A stretch of 64,000 bases of DNA from an uncultured Alphaproteobacteria bacterium (GCA_902537415.1 CACBBC010000001.1:62001-126000); one strand, 5' to 3'. Shown: positions 43,087-52,486, counted from the first letter of the stretch. Notes: generated by a model from the sequence alone, not told the origin. Program-made: numbers and translations.

Positions 43087-44128
43087 AGGCCAAATCTATC
43101 ATGTTTAGGGCTAGAAAGAGAACTTTTTTAGGTTCAACATTGTACTCTATTGATTGATGTCTCAAAAGTGAAATTTGTGGATACAAATGAGCTGCTAAAA
43201 GATTGATCTCTTCTTTAACTGATTTATTTCTAATTAACAAATCGATTTCATTTTTTGCGAGAGACGCGAGTAACTTTAAAAGAACGCCAAACGCGGATTT
43301 ATCAGGATCGTCGTTACCTAGGTATTCTTTGTTACCTGTTAACAATTTAATGGCTTTTCTTTTATTAAGGTTTGGTAGATCAAACAATAACTCCTTCATG
43401 CCATTAAAAAATTTTATATAATCTTTGTCTTGAAAGTTAAGAAGCTTTTTTACAGATCCATCGCAAGATGTCAGAGCACCAGTCCTCTTGAGCAGATCAA
43501 AGTGATTTTCTTCAAATAAGCCCACAGATATGTTCCGAAGGTCATCCTCACTTAGTCTTTGGAAGCTAATTTTTTGACATCTGGAAAGAATGGTTGGCAG
43601 GATAGATTGCTCATTGTTTGACACTAAAATAAATAGAGTATTTTTTGGTGGTTCTTCAAGCATCTTTAATAGGGAATTTGATGCAGAAATGTTTAGATCT
43701 TCAGTCGTATCAACTATGCAGACTTTGTATGAGTAGTCAGTCGAAGATAAATAGAATTTTCTACCGAGTTCTCGTATATCATCAATAGAAATATTCTTTT
43801 GAAACTGCTTCTTTTTGTCATCCCATTTTCTTTTGCAGAAAAAAATATTTGTTACTTTTAAGGAAACATTTGGATTTCTTATATCTTTTTCAGAAAGATA
43901 ACTCAGACTGTCTTTTTTGAATACGCTGTTACTCGATAACACTTTTGCCACATTTAATGCAAGAGAAGCTTTACCAATCCCCACCGGTCCGTGAAAAAGC
44001 CACGCGTTAGGAATTTGGTCAGTCCTAATACAATTAAGCAGAAAAGCTATCTGTTCTTTATGCCCAAAAAGAAAGGAATTATCCCCATCTGACGGTCTTG
44101 TAAACTTATGATTTTTTTTTTCTATCAT
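43067..44128 (-). CDS. holB: DNA polymerase III subunit delta'
   Basis: A 353-residue clamp-loader subunit. The modified P-loop is GPVGIGKAS near residue 50. DTTEDLNISASNSLLKMLEEPPKNT carries the delta' sensor region, and LSRCQKISFQ the SRC motif. It is part of the loader that puts the beta clamp on DNA. It follows tmk by one base, the normal order in alphaproteobacteria. The metG gene often found after holB in related genomes is absent. Confidence 0.93.
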   Translation of the reverse strand: MIEKKNHKFTRPSDGDNSFLFGHKEQIAFLLNCIRTDQIPNAWLFHGPVGIGKASLALNVAKVLSSNSVFKKDSLSYLSEKDIRNPNVSLKVTNIFFCKRKWDDKKKQFQKNISIDDIRELGRKFYLSSTDYSYKVCIVDTTEDLNISASNSLLKMLEEPPKNTLFILVSNNEQSILPTILSRCQKISFQRLSEDDLRNISVGLFEENHFDLLKRTGALTSCDGSVKKLLNFQDKDYIKFFNGMKELLFDLPNLNKRKAIKLLTGNKEYLGNDDPDKSAFGVLLKLLASLAKNEIDLLIRNKSVKEEINLLAAHLYPQISLLRHQSIEYNVEPKKVLFLALNMIDLAFEKYKK

Positions 44129-44129
44129 A

Positions 44130-44747
44130 TCACTTAACTAGGGTCTCTATGTTCTCGATTATTTGGGCCGCTACTTTCTGTGGTGATCGATTTCCATCGA
44201 TTATCTTTATTCTGTCACTATGTATGTTTGCAATATCTAAAAAGTTTTGTCGTAGTTTGCGTTGAAAGTTAATCCCATAGTTTTCAAATCGATCTTCGTC
44301 AGTTGCCCGATTCAATGCACGGTCTAAAGCGATTTCAGGGTCCATATCAATCAGAAATGTGATGTCTGGATTAATGCCTATAAGTTCAAATAATATTAGG
44401 CTCAATTTTTTAGCCTGAGGGCTTCGCATTCCTTGATAAACTATCGTGCTATCCATGAATCGGTCACATATAACAATTTTTTTGTCTTCAATGGCTGGTT
44501 TAATAACTTTTTCGACATGATCATTTCTTGCAGCCATGAAAAGTAATGCTTCTGACTCTACTGACCACTGAAAATTATTCTCTCTGAGAAGGATTTTTCT
44601 TATTTCATTTGCCCCTGCAGTGCCTCCCGGTTCCTCGGTCTTAACAAAAGATTTTTTCTGCTTTGCAAAGTGTTTTGCAAGAAGATTTATTTGAGTAGAT
44701 TTTCCACAACCATCAATTCCTTCAAAACTAATAAAAATACCTTTCAT
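44130..44747 (-). CDS. tmk: Thymidylate kinase
   Basis: A 205-residue kinase converting dTMP to dTDP. The P-loop is FEGIDGCGKST at residues 8-18. The DR motif lies in VICDRFMDSTIVYQG, and the lid region in RATDEDRFE. The gene's first base overlaps the last base of the dac gene, and holB follows after one base, so the three are one operon. Confidence 0.95.
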   Translation of the reverse strand: MKGIFISFEGIDGCGKSTQINLLAKHFAKQKKSFVKTEEPGGTAGANEIRKILLRENNFQWSVESEALLFMAARNDHVEKVIKPAIEDKKIVICDRFMDSTIVYQGMRSPQAKKLSLILFELIGINPDITFLIDMDPEIALDRALNRATDEDRFENYGINFQRKLRQNFLDIANIHSDRIKIIDGNRSPQKVAAQIIENIETLVK

Positions 44748-45913
44748 TAATTAGATCCGAGAAGGGAAAAAAGTTTAGATTTCAAAAGATCCAGATTAGT
44801 TGATAATTTATTTGCCAAACCTCCTCTTTCTAAATCTTCACCAACCTCTATTGGGAAAATCAATTGTTTTTTCTCAAGACCCGGTTCGGCGAGGGGAGTT
44901 GTTTTGATTACCAAGTGACCATTTATTTTTTGCCCTTTCTTCAGAGGCGCCACTAGGGGTTCTTTTAAAACAATTTGAATCTCAGTATCTTCTTTAGCAT
45001 CAGAAGCAAGGAGTGTCTGAACATCATTTGTCGCAGATATCTTCACGCTTTCTTTTTTCCCTCTCCAAACGGGGGCTTCCAAAATGATAGAGTTCTTTTT
45101 GAAATATGTGTTCAATTTAAATTTCTTGAAAGCCCATGTCGTTATGCCTTTAGCTTCGCGTGCCCTTTGCTCAACCGAGTTAAGACCGGTAATAACAAAA
45201 GTTACTCGTCTTTTGTTTTGTCTTACTGAAGCAATTAATCCATAACCAGCCTCCTCTGTATATCCGGTCTTCAGCCCATCAGCACCTAGGTTCATGAAAA
45301 GTAGAGGATTTCTATTTTTTTGAGAAATATTATCCCAGGTAAACTCTAGGTCATCAAATATTGTATAATAAGAAGGATATTCTTCCCTTATTTTATTTGC
45401 CAAGGTAACAAGATCTTTCGAAGACATTTTGTGTTCAGGGTCAGGCCAACCTGTCGAATTTGTAAAGTTTGAGCTTCTCAACCCAATTTCTTTCGCTCTT
45501 ATGTTCATTAGTTCTGCAAAATTCGCTTCTGTTCCAGCTATTCCCTCGGCTAATACGATGCATGCATCATTTCCTGATTGGATAATAACCCCCTTAATTA
45601 GGTTTTTAATTGTGACGTATTCCCCTTCTCTGAGAAACATCTTAGACCCACCCTTTTTCCAGGCTTTTTTTGATACTCTGAAAGTGTCATCCAGTTCTAT
45701 TTTGCCTTCGTCCAAACTTTCAAATACCATCCACAGTGTCATTAATTTTGACATTGAAGCTGGGGGAATCGGTCGATCAATATCCTTAGAGAGTAAAACT
45801 TCGCCAGTCGTGTTATCAACAACCAATGCTGTCTTAGCAGTCGTGGAAAAACCAAGAGCTATTGTACTCCAGACACAAATTAGAAAAGTGGTAAAAATAA
45901 ATAATTTCGCCAT
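44747..45913 (-). CDS. dacC: D-alanyl-D-alanine carboxypeptidase
   Basis: A 388-residue penicillin-binding protein of the S11 family. A signal peptide covers about residues 1-20. Catalytic motifs are SMSK (SxxK, near residue 55), SGNDAC (SxN) and LKTGYT (KTG). A C-terminal beta domain and a likely amphipathic anchor end the protein (NLDLLKSKLFSLLG). It trims the pentapeptide of peptidoglycan in the periplasm. The name dacC is used loosely; DacA and DacC cannot be separated here. Confidence 0.92.
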   Translation of the reverse strand: MAKLFIFTTFLICVWSTIALGFSTTAKTALVVDNTTGEVLLSKDIDRPIPPASMSKLMTLWMVFESLDEGKIELDDTFRVSKKAWKKGGSKMFLREGEYVTIKNLIKGVIIQSGNDACIVLAEGIAGTEANFAELMNIRAKEIGLRSSNFTNSTGWPDPEHKMSSKDLVTLANKIREEYPSYYTIFDDLEFTWDNISQKNRNPLLFMNLGADGLKTGYTEEAGYGLIASVRQNKRRVTFVITGLNSVEQRAREAKGITTWAFKKFKLNTYFKKNSIILEAPVWRGKKESVKISATNDVQTLLASDAKEDTEIQIVLKEPLVAPLKKGQKINGHLVIKTTPLAEPGLEKKQLIFPIEVGEDLERGGLANKLSTNLDLLKSKLFSLLGSN

Positions 45914-45943
45914 AAATTGATTTCTTTAACTTTTAATTCAGTA

Positions 45944-45964
45944 TTATTATAGAGCCTATAATAA
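45944..45964. promoter_or_regulatory. Palindrome between divergent dac and acyl-CoA ligase genes
   Basis: TTATTATAG (45944-45952) and CTATAATAA (45956-45964) form a 9-bp perfect dyad with a three-base centre. It sits in the 93-base region between two divergent genes and could be an operator. It is AT-rich, so chance is possible. Confidence 0.4.
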
Positions 45965-46006
45965 ATTATAAATATTGCTATTAATATTAAAATCGGAGTC
46001 TTAAAC

Positions 46007-47545
46007 ATGATTGATAATACCCATTTCGATATTTTAAATGTAATTGAGACCCACGGTACTTATCAACCTGAGAAGCCAGCTATATGTTGTGGTGAAATAA
46101 CAAGGCTGTGGAAACATTTTAGACAAAATATTAACAAGGTAGCAAATTTTTTTAAGAAAATGGGTGTTCATAAGGGAGATAATGTCGCGCTCTTAATAAG
46201 TAATCGGCCCGAAATACTTGAGCTAATTTTTGGTATAGTAAAAATGGGAGCGTGTGTCGTGCCTCTTTCTGGACTTTTAACTAAAGAACAAATTACTGTT
46301 TTAGTAAATAATAGTGATGCAAAATTATTTATCGTAGATAATGACCTTATAGATTTAGTCACTCCAGATTTATCACAATTTAAAAATATTGACGAAGGTA
46401 AGTTACTTTTATTAGGTGGCGAGTTAGATTGTTGGGAAAAAATTTCTTCTGAAGAGAAAGACTATGGTTTCGATTATAATTGCAAGCCAGAAGATAATTT
46501 TAATATCATTTATTCATCAGGAACAACTGGTGTTCCAAAAGGTATAGTTCAAACGCATAGGGCAAGAAGTCATTGGGCAACATCTAATGCGATCGAAATG
46601 TCATTCAATTCAGAATGTAAGTCTCTCACGACAACAGCACTTTATTCAAATGGCACATGGCTAATGATGCTTCCCACATTATTTGTCGGAGGCACCCTTC
46701 ATGTTATGACTGGTTTTGATCCAAAAGCTTTTGTAGATTTGGTCCAGAGAGAAAGAATTACTCATACGTTCCTTGTTCCACCACAATTTAGTGCAATCTT
46801 ATCTTTAGAAAACCTAAAAAAAGATATTTTCAGTTCTTTAAAGACGATCTTGTCAGCAGGGTCTCCGCTAAGGCTTGACGTAAAGGAAAATATTTTAACC
46901 AGTATGAGTGAAAACCTATTTGAGCTTTACGGATTTTCTGAAGGGTTCGCTACAATGTTAAAACCTCATGATCAAAGGAAAAAATTTGGTTCTGTTGGCA
47001 CTCCCGTCTTAGGGTTTGAAATTAAAATTATTGATGAAAAAGGCAATGAGTGTTCTCCAAATGTAGCGGGAGAGATAGCGGGTTATGGAGCCGGAATGAT
47101 GAAGGAATACTATAGTGAAGTCGATCTAACAAATAGCCTTATCTGGACTGATAATAGGGGTAGAAGTTTTATAAAATCTGGAGATATTGGTAGCTTGGAT
47201 GAAGATGGGTTTTTGACCATCCTGGATAGAAAAAAAGATATGATAATATCGGGAGGCCTAAACGTATTTCCCGTAGACATTGAAGAGGTGGTTGGCAAGC
47301 ACCCCGATATAAATGACGTTACAGTCATTGGAGTTCCTCATGAAAAATGGGGGGAAACGTGCGTAGCACTTATTATTCCTAGGGATGGGGTAGAAATAGA
47401 TTGTGATGAAATAAAAAATTGGTCAAACGAAAAGTTGGCCAAACATCAGAGATTATTTAAGGTTGAAACTAGAGAGGAATTTCCAAGAAATGCCTTGGGG
47501 AAAGTCTTGAAAAGAGTTCTAAGAGAGCCTTACTGGTCTCAGTGA
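46007..47545 (+). CDS. AMP-dependent acyl-CoA synthetase/ligase
   Basis: A 512-residue ANL-superfamily enzyme that activates a carboxylic acid to its CoA thioester through an acyl-AMP. Motifs are IIYSSGTTGVPKGIVQTH (P-loop), LFELYGFSE, SGDIGSLDEDGFL, DRKKDMIISGG (hinge) and PRNALGKVLKR with the catalytic Lys. The substrate may be aromatic or fatty. Its end overlaps the convergent thiolase gene by seven bases. Confidence 0.93.
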   Translation: MIDNTHFDILNVIETHGTYQPEKPAICCGEITRLWKHFRQNINKVANFFKKMGVHKGDNVALLISNRPEILELIFGIVKMGACVVPLSGLLTKEQITVLVNNSDAKLFIVDNDLIDLVTPDLSQFKNIDEGKLLLLGGELDCWEKISSEEKDYGFDYNCKPEDNFNIIYSSGTTGVPKGIVQTHRARSHWATSNAIEMSFNSECKSLTTTALYSNGTWLMMLPTLFVGGTLHVMTGFDPKAFVDLVQRERITHTFLVPPQFSAILSLENLKKDIFSSLKTILSAGSPLRLDVKENILTSMSENLFELYGFSEGFATMLKPHDQRKKFGSVGTPVLGFEIKIIDEKGNECSPNVAGEIAGYGAGMMKEYYSEVDLTNSLIWTDNRGRSFIKSGDIGSLDEDGFLTILDRKKDMIISGGLNVFPVDIEEVVGKHPDINDVTVIGVPHEKWGETCVALIIPRDGVEIDCDEIKNWSNEKLAKHQRLFKVETREEFPRNALGKVLKRVLREPYWSQ

Positions 47546-48792
47546 GATCCTTCTAAAATTATTACAGAACACGCAGCCTCTTCAAAGCCAATTACGCCTC
47601 CACCATTTTCTGCAAGCCCAATCTTATTTCGTTCGCTTTGCCTTTTTCCTGCTTCTCCCCTTAATTGCACAGCTAGTTCATGTATCATAGATAATCCAGT
47701 TGCACCTACAGGATGGCCCTTCGACACCAATCCTCCCGATAAATTAACGGGTAATTTGCCGCCAAGTTGAGTATGACCTTCCTCAACAAATTTTCCTCCT
47801 GAACCAATCTCACAAAAACCAAGCATTTCAAGCTGATATATTTCACAAAACGATGTTGCGTCATGGACTTCAACAAAATTAATATCTTTTGGTTCTAGAT
47901 CAGCCTGGCTATAGGCCTTTTTTGCAGCCACTCTGGATAATCCTGTTTCTTGAGGGGTTCGGTACTTTCCACCAGAAAGTACACTTGCCTTGATTTTTAT
48001 AGCCCTTTGTTGAATTTCTGTTGGAAAGTGATTTAGACCTTTTTCGGAACAAATAAGAGCTGCTGCTGCTCCATCTCCAATGGGCGCACACATTGCCCTT
48101 GTTAGTGGATATGAAATTTCTCTATCTTTTAAAACATCCTCTACGCTTACTTTAAATTGATATTGAGCTTTTTCATTTAAGGAGCCATGAAAATGATTTT
48201 TTGAGGCAGCAAAAGCAATTTGCCTTTGAGTGGTTCCATAGGTCTTCATATGCCAGAGGGCCTGAAGACCATACGTATCCATAAAAATTGTCCCTCTTTT
48301 ATTTTCAGGGTCAAAAGGTTTCCCAAGTTCATTACCGATTGATTGATAAAATTCTAGCCAGTCATTCCGATCAAATTGATCAATGCCTCCATCATATATT
48401 TCTTGAATTTTCTCCGGTTGATTTGGCTGATATATTTTTTCAACACCTATTGCTAACGACACATCCTCTGTTCCAGAAATAACATCTTTCCAAGCTCCAT
48501 GAAATGCCATTGACCCCGTAGCACAACCTCCTTCTACATTGATAATGCCTACTCTTTCAGGGAATAGTTTTTTTTGTACCAGAGGAGTAAAGCAAACTTG
48601 ACCTCTAATATTATTTTGTCCGAAAGTACCCATTCCACAATTACCAAACCATGCTTGTCCAATCATATTACCCTTTTCTACTTTAGCTGATTTTAGTAAG
48701 TCGCAATAAACCTCCTCCGTAAGGCTTTTAAATGTCTGATCTGCTTTTTTCTCGAACTTAGTGCATGCGGTGGCAATGAGATAGGCTTCCAA
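47539..48792 (-). CDS. Thiolase-family protein (SCP2/acetyl-CoA acetyltransferase type)
   Basis: A 417-residue thiolase-fold protein. The nucleophilic Cys is expected in NVEGGCATGSMAFHGA, and the catalytic His in GLVSKGHPVGATGLS. The usual C-terminal CxG motif is replaced by ENGGGVIGFEEAA, the pattern of the SCP2-thiolase-like group. These cleave or form branched or steroid-type acyl-CoAs. It is followed in the minus-strand unit by no further gene, and upstream lie P450 and OYE genes. Confidence 0.9.
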   Translation of the reverse strand: MEAYLIATACTKFEKKADQTFKSLTEEVYCDLLKSAKVEKGNMIGQAWFGNCGMGTFGQNNIRGQVCFTPLVQKKLFPERVGIINVEGGCATGSMAFHGAWKDVISGTEDVSLAIGVEKIYQPNQPEKIQEIYDGGIDQFDRNDWLEFYQSIGNELGKPFDPENKRGTIFMDTYGLQALWHMKTYGTTQRQIAFAASKNHFHGSLNEKAQYQFKVSVEDVLKDREISYPLTRAMCAPIGDGAAAALICSEKGLNHFPTEIQQRAIKIKASVLSGGKYRTPQETGLSRVAAKKAYSQADLEPKDINFVEVHDATSFCEIYQLEMLGFCEIGSGGKFVEEGHTQLGGKLPVNLSGGLVSKGHPVGATGLSMIHELAVQLRGEAGKRQSERNKIGLAENGGGVIGFEEAACSVIILEGSH

Positions 48793-48806
48793 TTTATCCT
48801 CCTTTT

Positions 48807-50012
48807 TTAGGTCAAATTAACGTCCAACTTTTTAAGACCACGGGGCACCATTGCATCAATCCATTCAAAGGAATTCTCCGCTTTCAGCCTAGTTGTTGGA
48901 TATTGCTTGAAGAAATTTAATATAGCGATACGTCCTTCCTCTCTGGCGAGGGCAGCACCAATACAAAGATGAGGACCATACCCAAATGTTAAATGCCTGT
49001 TCGGTGAGCGATCAATTTTAAAAACATCTGGTTTGTCAAAGATATTTTCGTCTCTGTTTGCACTAGAAACCATGGCAAACACCCTATCACCTTTTTTGAG
49101 TGTTTTATTATGAAGCTCATGTTCTTTTTCCACATTTCTCACGAGCGAGTTTGTTGGCCCGTCATATCTCATTATTTCTTCTATGGTAAGATCAAGTAGA
49201 TCAGGGTTTTTAAGAAGTTTTGATAGTTCTGATGGATTTTTAATCAGAGTGAGAATCCCGTTTGATATTAGATTGGTAGTAGTTTCATGACCAGCAAATA
49301 AAATTAACATGCAAGTCGCAATCAATTCATCATCAGAAAACTTATCGTTTTCATAAGATGCATTTATCAAATCCATTAGAAAACCTTCGGAAGGATTTGT
49401 TCTCCGCTCTTCGATAATTTCCCTAAAGAAAGAAACCATTTTTCTACATCCACGAGATGCTTTCTCATACTTATGCTTATCATTCCTAGCGCCGCCAATA
49501 AATTTTGACATATCATCTGACCATGATTTAAATTCGTCTAGCATGTTTATTGGAACGCCTAGTAGGTGCATTATAGTAAGTGCAGGAATGGGAGAAGCAT
49601 AATGATTAACTAAGTCAGTTTCCCTTATATTTTTTAGTTTAGATAATGTGGCATCCGTTATTGCATTTATTTTTGGCTGCATTTCGTTAATAGATTTTCT
49701 TGTAAACGCAACCATCATTATCTTTCTCATTCTAGTATGATCGGGGGGATTTCTGAATGCAGCCCATAGATTTAAATATTTTACAATTTCTGCTAATAGC
49801 TTTGCTTCCTTGGTAGGGAGTTTACTATAAAAGTTGTTTAACCTATCAACAGTAATATTATCACTGGAAAGTATAGATCTAACGTCATCGTATCTCGTAA
49901 TTATCCATGATTTCAATTTCGTGTGCCAATGTATAGGATCTTCGTTTCTAAGTGCTAAGAAATAGGGATAAGGATTAGCCAAAGTTTTTGGATCAGATGG
50001 GTCGTAGTTCAT
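48807..50012 (-). CDS. Cytochrome P450
   Basis: A 401-residue soluble bacterial P450. The heme Cys is Cys350 in FGYGPHLCIGAALAREE. The oxygen-binding helix motif AGHETT covers residues 240-245, and the ExxR pair is Glu279/Arg282. It resembles class I bacterial P450s that need a ferredoxin; none is encoded nearby. It overlaps the end of the flavin oxidoreductase gene by four bases and precedes the thiolase by 14 bases. Likely a hydroxylase of a terpenoid, steroid or fatty substrate. Confidence 0.93.
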   Translation of the reverse strand: MNYDPSDPKTLANPYPYFLALRNEDPIHWHTKLKSWIITRYDDVRSILSSDNITVDRLNNFYSKLPTKEAKLLAEIVKYLNLWAAFRNPPDHTRMRKIMMVAFTRKSINEMQPKINAITDATLSKLKNIRETDLVNHYASPIPALTIMHLLGVPINMLDEFKSWSDDMSKFIGGARNDKHKYEKASRGCRKMVSFFREIIEERRTNPSEGFLMDLINASYENDKFSDDELIATCMLILFAGHETTTNLISNGILTLIKNPSELSKLLKNPDLLDLTIEEIMRYDGPTNSLVRNVEKEHELHNKTLKKGDRVFAMVSSANRDENIFDKPDVFKIDRSPNRHLTFGYGPHLCIGAALAREEGRIAILNFFKQYPTTRLKAENSFEWIDAMVPRGLKKLDVNLT

Positions 50013-51091
50013 ACTAAGTCACTTACAAAATTTTTCCATGTAGCCATATAGTTGACAAATGTTTCTGATAAACCTTCTTTCAAAAGATGATCCCTTGTGA
50101 CAGGAGCAGAGTAGGGCTGAAAGTTTGATCCTTCAGCCTTTAGGCGGTTTGGAAATCGATGATCTAAAATCGCAGCTCTCCCTAAACAGAAAAAGTCGAC
50201 TTTATTATTTTGTAAAATCTCTATATCTTCATAAGAAAAAATCTTTCCTGCTACGGTTAATAACTTTGAACCTCTGTCGATAGTTGTAAATAGTTTTAAC
50301 AAGCTCTTACCTGTGAAAGGTCCATCATCAACCAATTTAAACGAATCCCAGAGTGAAATATCGATAAAATGAATATTATTATTTTCACAAAGCGTTTTAT
50401 ACAGTGTTATCATTTCGTTAGTATCTAAACCAAACCTTTCTGGAGAAATCCTCACACCAATCAGAAAGTTGGAGGAAGTCTTTTCTTTAATTTCCTCGAT
50501 AATATCTATTAGAAACTTGGCTCTGTTTTTGAAAGAACCTCCATAATCGTCTTCTCTTTTATTGAACTTTTTAGAAAGGAATTGACCGATGAGATAGCCG
50601 TGAGCAGCATGCAGTTCTATGCCATCATAGTTACATTGGTGTGCTCTAATGGCACATTCTACAAACGCCACTTTCATTTCTTCAATTTCTGCTATCGACA
50701 TCTCTCTTGCAGACTTTTCTGAATTCATACTCGGACCTATTTTATCTCCTGAATAATTTATGTCTGCCCTTATCCCTGCATGGAAAATTTGTGCTATAGA
50801 AAGTGCCCCTAAATTGTGTAATCTCTCATTTAAACGATGGTGGCCATCTTCGTGTTTAGGATCATATATGCCAAGTTGTCCTTTCCAACCAATTCCAGAT
50901 TTTAACACTGGCATGGCGCATGTCATTGTTATTCCAAAACCTCCTTCGGCCCTTTTTGTAAGCCAAATAAACTCATCATCAGAAATTCTCCCTTGGTCAG
51001 GACTTTGCATATTGGTGAGTGGTGCGAGCAGAAATTTATTTTTTGCTTTTACACCGTTTGAAAATGTGAGGTCTTTAAATAATTGCTCCAT
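50009..51091 (-). CDS. Old Yellow Enzyme-like NADH:flavin oxidoreductase
   Basis: A 360-residue FMN TIM-barrel ene-reductase. Elements include KNKFLLAPLTNMQS near the start, LSIAQIFHAGIRAD, GIELHAAHGYLIGQFLS with the substrate His pair, and KKFNKREDDYGGSFKNR. The length lacks the C-terminal domains of 2,4-dienoyl-CoA reductase. It is the first gene of the unit with P450 and thiolase, and it is divergent from the YceI gene. Confidence 0.92.
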   Translation of the reverse strand: MEQLFKDLTFSNGVKAKNKFLLAPLTNMQSPDQGRISDDEFIWLTKRAEGGFGITMTCAMPVLKSGIGWKGQLGIYDPKHEDGHHRLNERLHNLGALSIAQIFHAGIRADINYSGDKIGPSMNSEKSAREMSIAEIEEMKVAFVECAIRAHQCNYDGIELHAAHGYLIGQFLSKKFNKREDDYGGSFKNRAKFLIDIIEEIKEKTSSNFLIGVRISPERFGLDTNEMITLYKTLCENNNIHFIDISLWDSFKLVDDGPFTGKSLLKLFTTIDRGSKLLTVAGKIFSYEDIEILQNNKVDFFCLGRAAILDHRFPNRLKAEGSNFQPYSAPVTRDHLLKEGLSETFVNYMATWKNFVSDLV

Positions 51092-51135
51092 AGTTATATA
51101 TTAAAACAGACTCTCTTTTGATCAAAGGTCTATTA

Positions 51136-51711
51136 ATGCATTTAAAAAATTTATTGCGGTTTGAAATTGTATTAATTTTTTTTGCATCTCCTTTATTTAT
51201 AAATAACCTTTTTGCAAGTGAAAGATATACAATTGCAAATTCAAAAGCACTTAAATTTACCTACTATGTGAGTGGCGTTCCTTTATATGGTCAGTTTTAT
51301 GTAGACTCATCGTATTTCACTATCGATTTTACTGAAGAACAGCAATCTAAGTTTTACATTAAAGTAGATATCAGAAAAAGTACTGCAGGTTTTCCTTTGG
51401 CTACCAGCGCCATGCTGGGACAAAGTGTATTAAATGCAAACAAATACCCATTTATGGAGTTTAAAAGCACTAGTATTTCTAAAAAAGATAAGGGATATCG
51501 AGTAAGCGGCCTACTCGAACTGAAAGGAGTACAGAAAAATATTGTTATTATGGTTTTTACCAAAGACAAATACAGAAAAAATGCAAAAACTCTTTTGTTT
51601 GAAATAGTGTCTTCTATTAACAGATATGACTTTGGCGCCAATGGATTTCCTTTTCTTGTTGGCAAGGAAATTAAATTAAATTCTAGTATAGAGTTAGTAA
51701 GAGGGGATTAA
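51136..51711 (+). CDS. YceI-family periplasmic lipid-binding protein
   Basis: A 191-residue protein with a signal peptide (hydrophobic to about residue 25, cleavage near LFA-SE). A YceI-like beta-barrel follows, with NANKYPFMEFKSTSISK and SGLLELKGVQKNIVIMV as family segments. YceI proteins bind polyisoprenoids. The ATG at 51136 is chosen because AAAGG lies seven bases upstream; an in-frame TTG at 51118 would place residues before the signal. It precedes the nuclease gene by one base. Confidence 0.85.
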   Translation: MHLKNLLRFEIVLIFFASPLFINNLFASERYTIANSKALKFTYYVSGVPLYGQFYVDSSYFTIDFTEEQQSKFYIKVDIRKSTAGFPLATSAMLGQSVLNANKYPFMEFKSTSISKKDKGYRVSGLLELKGVQKNIVIMVFTKDKYRKNAKTLLFEIVSSINRYDFGANGFPFLVGKEIKLNSSIELVRGD

Positions 51712-51712
51712 T

Positions 51713-52486
51713 ATGGCAAGGCATCGAGGAAAATTTGATAAAAATAAGATTGAGCCCTATGAACTAAGTAGAAGCAGAATTGAAAACTTTGTCAAATGTA
51801 AAGCTTGTTTTTTCATGGAACAAGTGGAAGGCATAAAGTTCCCTTCTATTCCGGGATTCAATATAAATGAGGCTACTGATATATTGCTCAAAAGGGATTT
51901 TGATAAATACAGAGAAATTGGAGAGCCTCATCCTTTTTTGGTTGCCAAAGGACTAGACTTTCTCATTCCCTTCTATCATGAACACTTTGAATTATGGACG
52001 CAAAGCTTGCATTTTGGGGCAAAAGATAGGCTTAACTTTGTGGATCCTAAAACAAATCTAAAAGTTGGTGGTGGTCTCGACGACGTTTGGTTAAATATTA
52101 ACACTAATTGTTTGCATATAGTTGATTATAAAAGTACGTCGCAAAAATCGGACAAAGGACCTATTACATTGGATGATCCCTGGAAAGCTTCTTATAAAAG
52201 GCAAATGGACCTCTATGTCTGGGTTTTAAGAAAAAAAGGCTTTCATGTTGATGATGTGGGTTACTTCTTATATTGCGATGGCGATAGGTTTAGCGACTAT
52301 GATTTTTTATCAAGTACTACCGCATCTATGAATTTTAAGATGACTTTAATTGACTATAAAACTAACGACACCTGGATAGAGCCGACCTTGCAAGATATAA
52401 GCGAGTGTTTGAACGAGAGCAACAGACCTCAGCATTCAGATTATTGTGAATATGGAAAATTTCTCACTCAAAGTTTAAATCAATGA
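51713..52486 (+). CDS. PD-(D/E)XK nuclease-superfamily protein (RecB/Cas4-like)
   Basis: A 257-residue stand-alone nuclease-fold protein. The core reads GGGLDD (Asp123/Asp124), HIVDYKS (Asp138, Lys140) and YKRQMDLYVWV (Gln164, Tyr168), matching RecB-type motifs II, III and the QxxxY helix. Cys29 and Cys32 near the N-terminus and Cys232 and Cys245 near the C-terminus may hold an iron-sulfur cluster, as in Cas4 and AddB. No CRISPR array or helicase gene is nearby. It follows yceI by one base and its end overlaps the convergent FAD monooxygenase gene by 12 bases. Confidence 0.82.
   Translation: MARHRGKFDKNKIEPYELSRSRIENFVKCKACFFMEQVEGIKFPSIPGFNINEATDILLKRDFDKYREIGEPHPFLVAKGLDFLIPFYHEHFELWTQSLHFGAKDRLNFVDPKTNLKVGGGLDDVWLNINTNCLHIVDYKSTSQKSDKGPITLDDPWKASYKRQMDLYVWVLRKKGFHVDDVGYFLYCDGDRFSDYDFLSSTTASMNFKMTLIDYKTNDTWIEPTLQDISECLNESNRPQHSDYCEYGKFLTQSLNQ

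Noticed and set aside
45429-45920. 163-codon plus-strand open frame
   Set aside because: It lies antisense inside the dac gene, whose motifs are all intact; the translation has no family features.
51713-52486. Cas4 of a CRISPR-Cas system
   Set aside because: No repeat array or other cas gene is present in the window, and the cysteine layout is not the standard one.
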